Assembly (NCBI GenBank): GCA_007130345.1
Contig: SLSP01000006.1
Coordinates: 1-7,828 of the forward strand
Reading direction: 5' to 3'
DNA: 7,828 nt
Source of the DNA: Thermoflexales bacterium
GTDB taxonomy: Bacteria > Chloroflexota > Anaerolineae > B4-G1 > SLSP01
Positions 1 through 6,431 of this stretch are shown piece after piece (position 1 is the stretch's first letter; every line of letters begins with the position of its first letter). Made by a program: the position numbers and the translations under genes. The notes beneath the pieces are model-generated. The model searched no databases. It saw only the letters and a program-made list of their open reading frames with translations, and had not been told where the DNA came from.

Positions 1-56
1 AAGCCGCGCTGTACTAGAGCACGCTCGTAGAGCTGATCTGTTACCCTTTACCTACC

Positions 57-63
57 GAAAGGA
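57..63 (+). promoter_or_regulatory. Ribosome binding site of hisS
   Basis: GAAAGGA lies 6 nt before the ATG at 70 and supports that start. The rest of the 69-base leader shows no convincing -35/-10 pair, no T-box signature and no tRNA. TATAAT does occur at 66-71, but it overlaps the start codon and so is unlikely to be the promoter of this gene. Confidence 0.75.
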
Positions 64-69
64 CATATA

Positions 70-1335
70 ATGGCAAAATACACTCGCCTGACCGGCACAC
101 AAGACATTCTGCCCGAAGAGCAGCGCTATTGGGAGCACTTCCGCCAGACGGTGGCCCAGGTCGCGCTGGACTACGGCTTCGACCGCATCGATCTGCCCAT
201 CTTCGAGATGACCGAACTGTTCGCGCGCGGCGTGGGCGAGAACACCGACATCGTGGAGAAGGAAATGTACTCGTTCCAGGACAAGGGCGACCGCGACATC
301 ACCCTGCGCCCGGAGTTCACGGCCGGCGTGGTGCGCGCCTACATCGAAAACGGCCTCCACGTCCAGCCCAAGCCCGTGAAGCTCTACTCCATCGGCCCCG
401 CGTTCCGGTATGAGCGACCCCAGGCCGGACGCTATCGCCAACTGCACCAATACAACGCCGAGATCATCGGCGAATCCGGGCCAATGGCCGATCTGGAGAT
501 TATGCTGATGGCCTGGGACATCTACGCTCGGCTTGATTTCCAGGGCCTCGCGTTCCAGTTGAACGCCACCGGCTGCCCGGCGTGCCGGCCCACGTATATC
601 GAGACGCTGGCCGCGCACTACCGCGCCCGCCAGGACGCGCTCTGCGACGACTGCCTCCGCCGCCTCGAGCAGAACCCGCTCCGCCTGCTGGATTGCAAGC
701 GCGAGGCGTGCCAGGGCCACATCGCCGCCGCGCCCAAGATCACGGCGCACTTGTGCGCGGAGTGTGACGCGCACTTCGCGGAGTTGCGCGGCTTTTTGGA
801 TGACCTGGGCCGCCCGTACACGCTCAATCACACGCTGGTGCGCGGCCTCGATTACTACACCAAGACCGTCTTCGAGGTGTGGGCCGAGGGCATCGGCGCG
901 CAATCCGCCGTGTGCGGCGGCGGACGCTACGACGGCCTGATCGAACTCATCGGCGGCCCGGCCACGCCGGCGGTGGGCTTCGCCGCCGGGATCGAGCGCG
1001 CGGTGCTGGTGATGAAGGAGCAGGATGTTGAGGTGCCCGCGCTGCCCACGCCCCCCGTCTACATCGCCTACCTGGGCGACGCCTGCCGCCAGTACGCCGT
1101 GCGGCTGCTCGTCCACCTGCGCGAGGCCGGCCTGGGCGCGCAAATTGCGATGGGCGGGAGCCTGCGCTCGCAACTCCGCCACGCCAACAAGCGCGACGCC
1201 CGCTTCGCCCTCATCATCGGCGAGGACGAGATGGCCGCCGATGTGGTGATGGTGCGCGACTTGCACGCCGGAGACCAGGAGACTGTAGCGCAAGATGCCC
1301 TCATCGCCACCCTCCGTAGCCGCCTGGATGCGTGA
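70..1335 (+). CDS. hisS: Histidyl-tRNA synthetase (HisRS)
   Basis: Class II aminoacyl-tRNA synthetase that charges tRNA(His) with histidine using ATP in the cytoplasm. The 421-aa length is normal for bacterial HisRS. Visible signatures are the motif 2 region (TLRPEFTAGVVRAY near residues 78-91, then FRYERPQAGRYRQLHQ at 112-127), the histidine-specific LVRGLDYYTKTVFE segment (256-269), and the glycine-rich motif 3 region (GGGRYDGLIE 283-292, GFAAGIER 303-310). A C-terminal anticodon-binding domain follows from about residue 328. The insertion domain carries four cysteine pairs: C169/C172, C192/C195, C209/C214 and C229/C232. A GCxxCR..CxDC..LDCK pattern of this kind is known in HisRS of many Gram-positive and thermophilic bacteria and may bind zinc. 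The ATG at 70 has a good ribosome binding site. The NAD kinase gene begins 3 nt after the stop. This is the best-supported call in the window. Confidence 0.97.
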   Translation: MAKYTRLTGTQDILPEEQRYWEHFRQTVAQVALDYGFDRIDLPIFEMTELFARGVGENTDIVEKEMYSFQDKGDRDITLRPEFTAGVVRAYIENGLHVQPKPVKLYSIGPAFRYERPQAGRYRQLHQYNAEIIGESGPMADLEIMLMAWDIYARLDFQGLAFQLNATGCPACRPTYIETLAAHYRARQDALCDDCLRRLEQNPLRLLDCKREACQGHIAAAPKITAHLCAECDAHFAELRGFLDDLGRPYTLNHTLVRGLDYYTKTVFEVWAEGIGAQSAVCGGGRYDGLIELIGGPATPAVGFAAGIERAVLVMKEQDVEVPALPTPPVYIAYLGDACRQYAVRLLVHLREAGLGAQIAMGGSLRSQLRHANKRDARFALIIGEDEMAADVVMVRDLHAGDQETVAQDALIATLRSRLDA

Positions 1336-1338
1336 CAG

Positions 1339-2184
1339 ATGACCCAATTGAGCGAACTCCGTCACGTTGGGCTGGTCTACAACGGGCGCGTCGCCGTTGC
1401 GGAGCAGATGGGCTGCGAAATCGCTACCTGGCTGGACGCGCGCGGCGTCACCGTCTGGATGTGCGAGCTGGCCGCCATCCCCCAATGCGCCGAGTCCTGC
1501 GATCTTGTCATCGTTCTGGGCGGCGACGGCTCCATCTTGCGCGCCACCCGGCACACGGCGACCACCGGCACGCCGCTGTTGGGCGTCAACCTGGGCCGGG
1601 TGGGCTTCCTCACCGAAGCGCCGCCCGACGCCTGGCGCGAGGTCTTGCAACGCGCCGTCGATGGCGCAGGCTGGATCGAGACGCGGGCGATGCTGCGCGT
1701 CTCGCTGCTGCGCGCGGGCGACGTTATCGCGGTCGATGACGCGCTCAACGATGCCGTGGTCAGCCGGGGCGCGCTGGCCCGCACCGTGCATTTGCAGATC
1801 AGCGTGGATGACGCGCCGCTCACGCGCTACGTCGCAGACGGCCTGATTCTGGCGACGGCCACCGGCTCCACGGCTTACGCCTACGCCGCCGGCGGCCCCA
1901 TCCTCCCGCCCTGGCTGGATAACATCGTCGTCATCCCCATCGCGCCGCACCTGAGCCTGGATCGCCCGCTGGTGCTCGACGCGCGGGCCACCGTCACTGT
2001 GGAAGTGCTGACGGAAAAACCGGGGATGCTGACGGTGGATGGGCGGATGGAGGGCGAACTGCACTCCGGCGACATCGTCCGGGCGGAACTCAGCCCGCTG
2101 CACGCGCGTTTCCTGCGCCTGCGGCAGCGCGGGGACTTCTACCGCACCCTCGTCCCGCGCCTCAGTCCCCGCAACCATTTTTGA
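1339..2184 (+). CDS. nadK: NAD kinase (ATP/polyphosphate-dependent)
   Basis: Phosphorylates NAD+ to NADP+ in the cytoplasm and so sets the NADP(H) pool. The 281-aa length is typical. The family landmarks appear in order: the GGDGS loop (residues 61-65, catalytic Asp63), LGVNLGRVGFL (81-91), the NE/D motif as ALNDAVVSRG (135-144), the DGLILATATGSTAY segment (167-180) with AGGPI after it, and a C-terminal VDGR (233-236). The NE/D motif has Asp138 where Glu is more common; Asp is an accepted alternative in the family. The start is 3 nt after the hisS stop with no clear Shine-Dalgarno sequence, so translation is probably coupled to hisS. The stop at 2182-2184 overlaps a possible TTG start of the next gene. 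The symbol ppnK is used for the same family. Confidence 0.95.
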   Translation: MTQLSELRHVGLVYNGRVAVAEQMGCEIATWLDARGVTVWMCELAAIPQCAESCDLVIVLGGDGSILRATRHTATTGTPLLGVNLGRVGFLTEAPPDAWREVLQRAVDGAGWIETRAMLRVSLLRAGDVIAVDDALNDAVVSRGALARTVHLQISVDDAPLTRYVADGLILATATGSTAYAYAAGGPILPPWLDNIVVIPIAPHLSLDRPLVLDARATVTVEVLTEKPGMLTVDGRMEGELHSGDIVRAELSPLHARFLRLRQRGDFYRTLVPRLSPRNHF

Positions 2185-2198
2185 AAGCGAGCCAGCCT

Positions 2199-2708
2199 AT
2201 GACCTCAAAAGAGCACGAAGCCGACCTTCTTTTCTGCCATTGGCATCCCAAAAACGAGACGACGCTGCGCTGCTACGAGTGCGAGACGCCGATATGCGCC
2301 CGTTGCACGCAGCGCACGCCCGTTGGCTATCTCTGCCCTAACTGCAAAAAAGGGCGGCGCCAGCGTTTTGAGCAGGCCACGTCCCAGGATTTCGCCGTGA
2401 CGGCCATCGTCTCGGCCATCTTGGGCGCGGCGGCAAGCATTTTGCCCCGCTACAGCGCGGAACTGAACTGGTTAATGATCTTCCTCTCGCTGATAGCCGG
2501 ATGGCTCATCGGCGAGGTCGTCTGGCAGATGGTGGGGCGGCGGCATAGCCAACGCCTCTGGTGGATTACGTGCATCGGAATTGTGGTCGGCGGGATGGGC
2601 GTGCTCTTCTTTTCGGGGATGGTCTACCTGCCCGGCATCTCCATCTGGTGGTCGCTGCACACCGTGCTGGTGATGAGCACCGCCGCCACGCGCCTGAGGT
2701 CCTTCTGA
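2199..2708 (+). CDS. Zinc-ribbon/B-box-like membrane protein, function unknown
   Basis: The 169-aa protein has a cysteine-rich head and a membrane tail. From the ATG at 2199, the head holds four ligand pairs: C13/H16, C25/C28, C33/C36 and C46/C49. The core CARCTQRTPVGYLCPNC resembles the B-box-type zinc finger found in front of rhomboid and other membrane domains in bacteria. About four hydrophobic spans follow, roughly residues 66-83, 89-112, 122-146 and 150-165. There is no rhomboid Ser/His catalytic motif, so a protease role is not supported. I do not recognise a specific function; a small cytoplasmic zinc domain anchored in the membrane is all the sequence shows. An alternative TTG start at 2181 would add six residues and overlap the NAD kinase stop as TTGA; neither start has a strong Shine-Dalgarno sequence. 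The glycosyltransferase gene starts 1 nt after the stop, which suggests co-translation. Confidence 0.75.
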   Translation: MTSKEHEADLLFCHWHPKNETTLRCYECETPICARCTQRTPVGYLCPNCKKGRRQRFEQATSQDFAVTAIVSAILGAAASILPRYSAELNWLMIFLSLIAGWLIGEVVWQMVGRRHSQRLWWITCIGIVVGGMGVLFFSGMVYLPGISIWWSLHTVLVMSTAATRLRSF

Positions 2709-2709
2709 G

Positions 2710-3927
2710 ATGGCCCGTTTGCTCCTGCTGACACCGCAAATCCCCTATCCGCCGCGCCAGGGGACGGCCCTGCGCAACTGGGGCCTCCTGCGCGGGCTGG
2801 CCGCGCACCACGAGGTCTCGTTGCTCACCTTCGCCGCGCCCGACCAGGACACCGCGCTCCCCGCCCCGCTGCTGGACTGCGTCGCCCGCGCCGAGGCGAT
2901 CCCCCAACCGGAGCGCGCCCTGCGTGACCGGCTGCGCGCGCTGCTGACCACGGCGGAGCCGGATATGGCGGGCCGTCTCGCCAGCCCCGCCTTCGACGCC
3001 ACGTTGCGCGCCTGGCTTGACGCCTACGCCTTCGATTGGGTGCAGGCCGAGGGCATCGAGATGGCCCCGTACCTCAACGCGGTGTGGGAGCGCGAGAACC
3101 CGCCGCGCAACGCAAACGTGCGAGTTGCCTTCGACGATCACAACTGCGAGTACCTGCTGCAACAGCGCGCCTGCGCCACCGACCGGCGCAATCCCCGGCG
3201 GTGGATCGGCGCGGCCTACTCCGCCGTGCAATGGCGGCGTCTGCGCCGCTACGAAGCCGAGGTCTGCCGCCGCGCCGACCTGGTCATCGCCGTCTCGGCC
3301 GCCGACGCGCGCGCCTTGCAGGAGATCGCACCCGGCGTGGAGCCGCTCGTCATCCCCAACGGCCTCGCTGTCGCGGAGTACGCGGACTTCGAGCGCGCCA
3401 CCTCGCTGGAGCAGCCGGCCCTCGTCTTCACCGGCACGATGGACTTCCGCCCCAACGTCGATGGCGTGCTGTGGTTCGCGGACCAGGTCTGGCCCATCAT
3501 CCGGGCGGCGTTGCCCCAGGTCCACGTCTACCTGGTGGGACGGCGGCCCCACAAGCGGCTCGAACGGCTGCGCGATGTGCCGGGCATCGTCATCACCGGC
3601 AGCGTGCCGGACACACGGCCTTACATCCAGGCAGCCACCGTCTACATCGTGCCGCTGCTGGTGGGCGGCGGGACGCGGCTCAAGCTGCTGGAATCCTCCG
3701 CGATGGGCAAAGCCATCGTCTCCACCACCCTGGGCGCGGAGGGCTTCACCGCTCCCGGCGACGCGATGCTCCTGGCCGACACGCCGCCCGCCTTCGCCGC
3801 CGCCTGCGCGCGCCTGGTGCAAGACGCCGTCGCCCGCGCGCAATGGGAAGAGCGCGCCCGCGCCTTCGCCCGCGCATACGATTGGGCGGAACTGCTCCCG
3901 CCGCTGCTGGCGCGGTTAGAGGGATGA
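2710..3927 (+). CDS. GT-B fold glycosyltransferase (GT4-like)
   Basis: Predicted to transfer a sugar from a nucleotide-sugar donor to a lipid-linked or envelope acceptor; the actual substrates cannot be read from the sequence. The 405-aa length fits a full GT-B enzyme. The N-terminal domain opens with LLLLTPQIPYPPRQGTALRN (residues 4-23), the PYPPxxGxxxR pattern typical of sugar transferases of the PEP-CTERM/EpsH-associated type and relatives. It also has FDDHNCEYL (141-149) and the inter-domain IPNG (215-218). The C-terminal donor-binding domain starts with FTGTMDFRPNVDG (240-252) and carries GGGTRLKLLE (319-328). Glu328 corresponds to the second Glu of the EX7E motif, while the first is replaced in the GGGTRLK context, as in many relatives. 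There is no signal peptide or membrane span. The start follows the previous stop by one base, and GAGG at 2696-2699 could serve as a ribosome binding site. It is the last gene of the high-G+C run. Confidence 0.88.
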   Translation: MARLLLLTPQIPYPPRQGTALRNWGLLRGLAAHHEVSLLTFAAPDQDTALPAPLLDCVARAEAIPQPERALRDRLRALLTTAEPDMAGRLASPAFDATLRAWLDAYAFDWVQAEGIEMAPYLNAVWERENPPRNANVRVAFDDHNCEYLLQQRACATDRRNPRRWIGAAYSAVQWRRLRRYEAEVCRRADLVIAVSAADARALQEIAPGVEPLVIPNGLAVAEYADFERATSLEQPALVFTGTMDFRPNVDGVLWFADQVWPIIRAALPQVHVYLVGRRPHKRLERLRDVPGIVITGSVPDTRPYIQAATVYIVPLLVGGGTRLKLLESSAMGKAIVSTTLGAEGFTAPGDAMLLADTPPAFAAACARLVQDAVARAQWEERARAFARAYDWAELLPPLLARLEG

Positions 3928-3962
3928 GAGAACGCCGTTATCTCAAGAGGCTAACAAGATGA
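3924..3962 (+). CDS. Possible 12-codon bridging ORF (coupling peptide)
   Basis: ATG at 3924 overlaps the glycosyltransferase stop (ATGA, 3924-3927). The frame reads MRERRYLKRLTR and ends at TGA 3960-3962, which overlaps the endonuclease ATG (ATGA, 3959-3962). The peptide is strongly basic (five Arg, one Lys). It has no properly spaced Shine-Dalgarno sequence of its own: AGAGGG abuts the ATG. Any translation would therefore come from ribosomes terminating on the glycosyltransferase. I infer a stop-restart bridge rather than a functional peptide; a chance arrangement is possible in so short a frame. Confidence 0.3.
   Translation: MRERRYLKRLTR
3945..3950 (+). promoter_or_regulatory. Ribosome binding site of the endonuclease gene
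   Basis: AAGAGG sits 8 nt before the ATG at 3959 and supports that start. It lies inside the 12-codon bridging ORF, so ribosomes translating that ORF would cover it until they terminate at 3960-3962. Confidence 0.55.
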
Positions 3963-4807
3963 ATACAAAAGAAGATTACCGAGATTTCCTTAAAAGGCTG
4001 CGTTTATTGGTGAGCAAACGTCCAGACCTTGTCACAATGACGCTCAGTAACATATTCACCATGCGCTTGATAGGCAACAAGACCCATGGAGACCTTGCTG
4101 AAATAGCTATTGCAGAGTTTGTCAATCAATATATGTATGATTTTCGCTCTGTTCACGTCGGAAAAGACTTATATCGCGCCAAGAAACATGAGGAAGACAT
4201 TAAAGTATTCAACGAGATAACCAATGCTGAGTTCCCAATCAGTCTGAAAGCCTATGGTATCGGCCCGCTGCAATTATCCACGGATAAAAACTTCCAAATG
4301 TTCCCCTATCTTGAACATCTTGGCAACCATATTACCGACCAAGAACACATTGCGCAACTATTCGATAGCCCCGCGTTCGCTGAATTTGATGACATTAACG
4401 TGCTCCCTCTCATTTATGACGAAAAGAAGGCGCGTTGCAATATAATGGTATTCGACTATGCTATAGCAAAACGCAACACGCGCGCTATCCAGCGGGAGGA
4501 ACGGGGGCGGGGACGGAAACATCCTGTTTACCGGTTTTATGATGCGCAGGACACATATATTTGCGAAGTGCGCTATGGTGATGCTACTGCCAACGCTCTC
4601 CAGCGCGGATTGTGGACGCACACGAACAACGCAGCGAAGTACTTCAACAGCATCACCGGAGGGTGGATTGACTATACGCATAACCTCATTTTGGTAGAAC
4701 TGTTCTCGCACGCGCTGGTTTCCTCAGAGCACGGACATTCCGCCGCCCTTGAGAAAATCAAAGCGGACATCAAGCGATTGCAGAGCATCGCTACGGAGGA
4801 TTTTTAA
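3959..4807 (+). CDS. Probable Type II restriction endonuclease, specificity unknown
   Basis: The 282-aa protein is called a restriction endonuclease mainly from its position: its stop overlaps the start of an adenine DNA methyltransferase by one base. Internal support is a candidate PD-(D/E)XK core: GDLAE (residues 44-48), then HEEDIKV (77-83), a 14-residue interval and ISLKAYG (94-100). Asp80 and Lys97 would be the metal and catalytic residues. The usual second acidic residue would be Ser95, a substitution seen in some nucleases of this fold. A conserved-looking C-terminal block (ICEVRYGDATANALQ near 201-215, then WTHT) may contact DNA. There is no signal peptide or membrane span. Codon use is A+T-rich (AAA, ATA, TTA): bases 4081-4140 have 23/60 G+C against 49/60 at 2881-2940 in the neighbour, which suggests acquisition by transfer. 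I cannot assign it to a named restriction family; another nuclease or a protein of unknown role remains possible. Confidence 0.62.
   Translation: MNTKEDYRDFLKRLRLLVSKRPDLVTMTLSNIFTMRLIGNKTHGDLAEIAIAEFVNQYMYDFRSVHVGKDLYRAKKHEEDIKVFNEITNAEFPISLKAYGIGPLQLSTDKNFQMFPYLEHLGNHITDQEHIAQLFDSPAFAEFDDINVLPLIYDEKKARCNIMVFDYAIAKRNTRAIQREERGRGRKHPVYRFYDAQDTYICEVRYGDATANALQRGLWTHTNNAAKYFNSITGGWIDYTHNLILVELFSHALVSSEHGHSAALEKIKADIKRLQSIATEDF
4795..4800 (+). promoter_or_regulatory. Ribosome binding site of the methyltransferase gene
   Basis: GGAGGA lies 6 nt before the ATG at 4807, inside the last codons of the endonuclease gene. It is the best-formed site within the cassette and could let the methyltransferase be translated efficiently in addition to coupling through the TAATG overlap. 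Confidence 0.75.
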
Positions 4808-5937
4808 TGTTGCAACAAATACCTCTCTTCGGAAATTACACACTTCCTGAAACCGAAGGGATAAAATATGCCGGGTCAAAGCTGAAGTTATTGCCCCATA
4901 TTCTAAAGCTGGTCAACGAAGTTACGCCAAGCACAATTCTGGATGGTTTTTCTGGCACGACCAGGGTCGCGCAGGCGCTCGCGCGGCTTGGATACGAGGT
5001 CATCGCCAATGATGTTGCTGTTTGGTCAGAAGTATTTGGGACATGCTACTTGCTGAATACCGAACCCCAACATCATTATGAAGCGTTGATAAGTCACCTG
5101 AACGCCTTGCCCGGCAAAGACGGATGGTTCACTGAAAATTACGGGGGATTATCTAACGGTGGCGTTTCGGTGCAGCAAGATGGCCTGAAGAAACCCTGGC
5201 AGATTCACAATACGAGAAAATTGGACGCAATACGCGAGGAAATCGATCAGATGGGGCTTGATGAAGTGGAACGTTCGATAGCCTTGACAAGTCTTATCTT
5301 GGCGTTAGATTCGGTTGACAACACATTAGGGCATTACGCCGCTTATTTGCGAGCGTGGTCTGCGCGTTCATTCGACACTATGAACCTACAAGTGCCGCAG
5401 CTTTTTGTGAACCAGGTTGGGCATCAAGTTTTTCGGGAGGATATCTTCGATTTGCTCGACAAAGTGACCGTTGATCTGGCCTATCTCGACCCGCCGTATG
5501 GCTCGAATAACGAGAAAATGCCCCCCTCACGAGTGCGTTATGCCGCCTATTATCACGTCTGGACTACAGTTTGCGAGAATGATCGGCCCAAATTGTTTGG
5601 AAAAGCCCGGCGGCGTGTGGACACGCGGGATAAGTTAGCCGCCTCAGTTTTTGAAGAATTCCGCAGCAACGAAGAAACGGGGGAGTTCATAGCGGTCGAA
5701 GCTATTGGGCGGTTGCTGCAAAAAGTGCGGGCAAATCACATCATTCTCTCCTATAGCTCTGGCGGAAGAGCAACCGCCGAAGCCCTGCATCGCGTTATCT
5801 CAAGGTGCGGTAGCATCAAAAAGATCGTGCAAGTTGACTATAAGAAAAATGTTATGGCCGGGATGACCTGGACTAATGAATGGGTCAGTGATGCGGAACA
5901 GCCACATCAAGAATTCCTTTTCCTGATAGAAAAATAA
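4807..5937 (+). CDS. D12-class N6-adenine DNA methyltransferase (Type II modification)
   Basis: Transfers a methyl group from S-adenosylmethionine to the N6 of adenine in a specific DNA site, protecting host DNA from the partner endonuclease. The 376-aa protein shows the alpha-type motif order: motif X as KYAGSKLK (residues 20-27), motif I as DGFSGTTRVA (46-55, SAM binding), ANDV (67-70) after the next strand, the catalytic motif IV DPPY (228-231), and a late ILSYSSGG segment (313-320). The stretch of about 155 residues between ANDV and DPPY, mostly helical in look (for example LTSLILALDSVDNTLGHYAA, 160-179), is the likely target-recognition region. It is long compared with compact Dam-type enzymes and resembles the COG3392-like D12 group. 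All expected catalytic residues are present, so it should be active. The specificity cannot be predicted from sequence alone. The gene overlaps the endonuclease stop by one base and shares its lower G+C. Confidence 0.9.
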   Translation: MLQQIPLFGNYTLPETEGIKYAGSKLKLLPHILKLVNEVTPSTILDGFSGTTRVAQALARLGYEVIANDVAVWSEVFGTCYLLNTEPQHHYEALISHLNALPGKDGWFTENYGGLSNGGVSVQQDGLKKPWQIHNTRKLDAIREEIDQMGLDEVERSIALTSLILALDSVDNTLGHYAAYLRAWSARSFDTMNLQVPQLFVNQVGHQVFREDIFDLLDKVTVDLAYLDPPYGSNNEKMPPSRVRYAAYYHVWTTVCENDRPKLFGKARRRVDTRDKLAASVFEEFRSNEETGEFIAVEAIGRLLQKVRANHIILSYSSGGRATAEALHRVISRCGSIKKIVQVDYKKNVMAGMTWTNEWVSDAEQPHQEFLFLIEK

Positions 5938-5966
5938 ACTGCTTCATCGACAATCAAGCTCATCGC

Positions 5967-5980
5967 TTTGTGGTCACAAA
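5967..5980. promoter_or_regulatory. Short inverted repeat, possible operator
   Basis: TTTGTG-GT-CACAAA is a perfect 6-bp inverted repeat with a 2-bp centre, in the 72-nt gap between the methyltransferase and the DUF1232 gene, about 30 nt before the latter's start. It is too short and lacks a T-run, so it does not look like a terminator. A binding site for a dimeric regulator is possible, but no regulator gene is visible in the window. Confidence 0.25.
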
Positions 5981-5999
5981 TCTACAAGACGTTTACACG

Positions 6000-6005
6000 A
6001 GGAGG
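6000..6005 (+). promoter_or_regulatory. Strong Shine-Dalgarno that decides the DUF1232 gene start
   Basis: AGGAGG, continuing as AGGAGGTG to 6007, stands just before the ATG at 6010. It makes that ATG the start rather than the in-frame TTG at 5968. The TTG falls within the inverted repeat and has no ribosome binding site. Confidence 0.85.
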
Positions 6006-6009
6006 TGTT

Positions 6010-6420
6010 ATGGCATTACAGCGACAGTCCCCCCAAGAGATCGAATCGACGAATAAAATCGAATCGGCAACTACCTGGATACGAGAGTTCTTTGAGCAAT
6101 TCCGGTTGGCGTGGCGGCTGCTGGTGGATAAGCGCGTGCCGTTCCTGCCCAAAATCCTGCCGCTGCTAACGGTGGGCTATCTGATTATGCCGGTTGATCT
6201 GATCCCCGATGTGATTTTGGGATTGGGTCAACTGGATGATCTGATCGTTTTGATTGTGGGTATGCGGCTGTTTATCAATATCTGCCCCCCCGCGCTTGTT
6301 GAGGAACATATCCGGGCGCTCTCAGGGGGCAAGACTCTGTGGTCGCCCGGTGCCGGCCCGGTGATTGACATCGAATCGGTCACGTTGGATGATGAAGAGA
6401 AGAACATTTTAGAGGCATAG
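6010..6420 (+). CDS. DUF1232 (YkvA-like) small membrane protein
   Basis: The 136-aa protein has a DUF1232 core: after LLVDKRVPFLPKIL (37-50) comes a hydrophobic hairpin with PVDLIPD (61-67) and LDDLIVLIVG (75-84), the family hallmark. Two membrane spans are likely, about residues 47-72 and 75-92. The first 35 residues are polar, and the tail after residue 105 is acidic and probably cytoplasmic. The family is widespread in bacteria, but no biochemical role is established that I can name. Composition returns towards the G+C-rich style seen upstream of the restriction-modification pair. The stop TAG at 6418-6420 forms part of the ribosome binding site of the next gene, so the two are probably one transcript. 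The 9-mer ATCGAATCG occurs three times inside (6040, 6058, 6370), each time encoding Ile-Glu-Ser. Confidence 0.82.
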   Translation: MALQRQSPQEIESTNKIESATTWIREFFEQFRLAWRLLVDKRVPFLPKILPLLTVGYLIMPVDLIPDVILGLGQLDDLIVLIVGMRLFINICPPALVEEHIRALSGGKTLWSPGAGPVIDIESVTLDDEEKNILEA

Positions 6421-6424
6421 GAGG
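6419..6424 (+). promoter_or_regulatory. Ribosome binding site that supports the TTG start
   Basis: AGGAGG overlaps the TAG stop of the DUF1232 gene and lies 7 nt before the TTG at 6432. It gives strong support for a TTG start that an ATG-only search would miss. Confidence 0.8.
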
Positions 6425-6431
6425 CTAGATT

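Noticed and set aside
66..71. TATAAT directly at the hisS start as a promoter
   Set aside because: It overlaps the ATG, has no -35 at the proper distance, and a ribosome binding site upstream shows that the transcript starts earlier.
52..2178. A 708-codon open frame on the minus strand opposite hisS and nadK
   Set aside because: It mirrors the codon pattern of two certain genes in G+C-rich DNA, spans the gene boundary, and its product is low-complexity (Ala, Gly, Arg, His, Gln-rich) without any motif. Such long antisense frames are common at this G+C.
2566..3843. A 425-codon minus-strand open frame opposite the glycosyltransferase
   Set aside because: Same antisense shadow effect; biased composition and no domain.
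4441..4446. A perfect TATAAT inside the endonuclease gene as a promoter for the methyltransferase
   Set aside because: No acceptable -35 lies at 16-18 bp spacing (the bases there are close to GACGAA) and there is no extended -10, so it is weak evidence by itself.
3936..5804. A 12-bp direct repeat CGTTATCTCAAG at 3936-3947 and 5793-5804, near both ends of the cassette
   Set aside because: Roughly two shared 12-mers are expected by chance in a window this size, and the right copy lies inside the methyltransferase coding region about 130 nt before its end, so it is not a credible attachment or target-site repeat.
5968..6009. N-terminal extension of the DUF1232 protein from TTG 5968
   Set aside because: No ribosome binding site before it, whereas AGGAGGTG directly precedes ATG 6010.
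6040..6378. Three copies of ATCGAATCG in the DUF1232 gene as a repeat element
   Set aside because: All are in frame for Ile-Glu-Ser, are short and unevenly spaced, and are better explained by protein sequence and codon choice.
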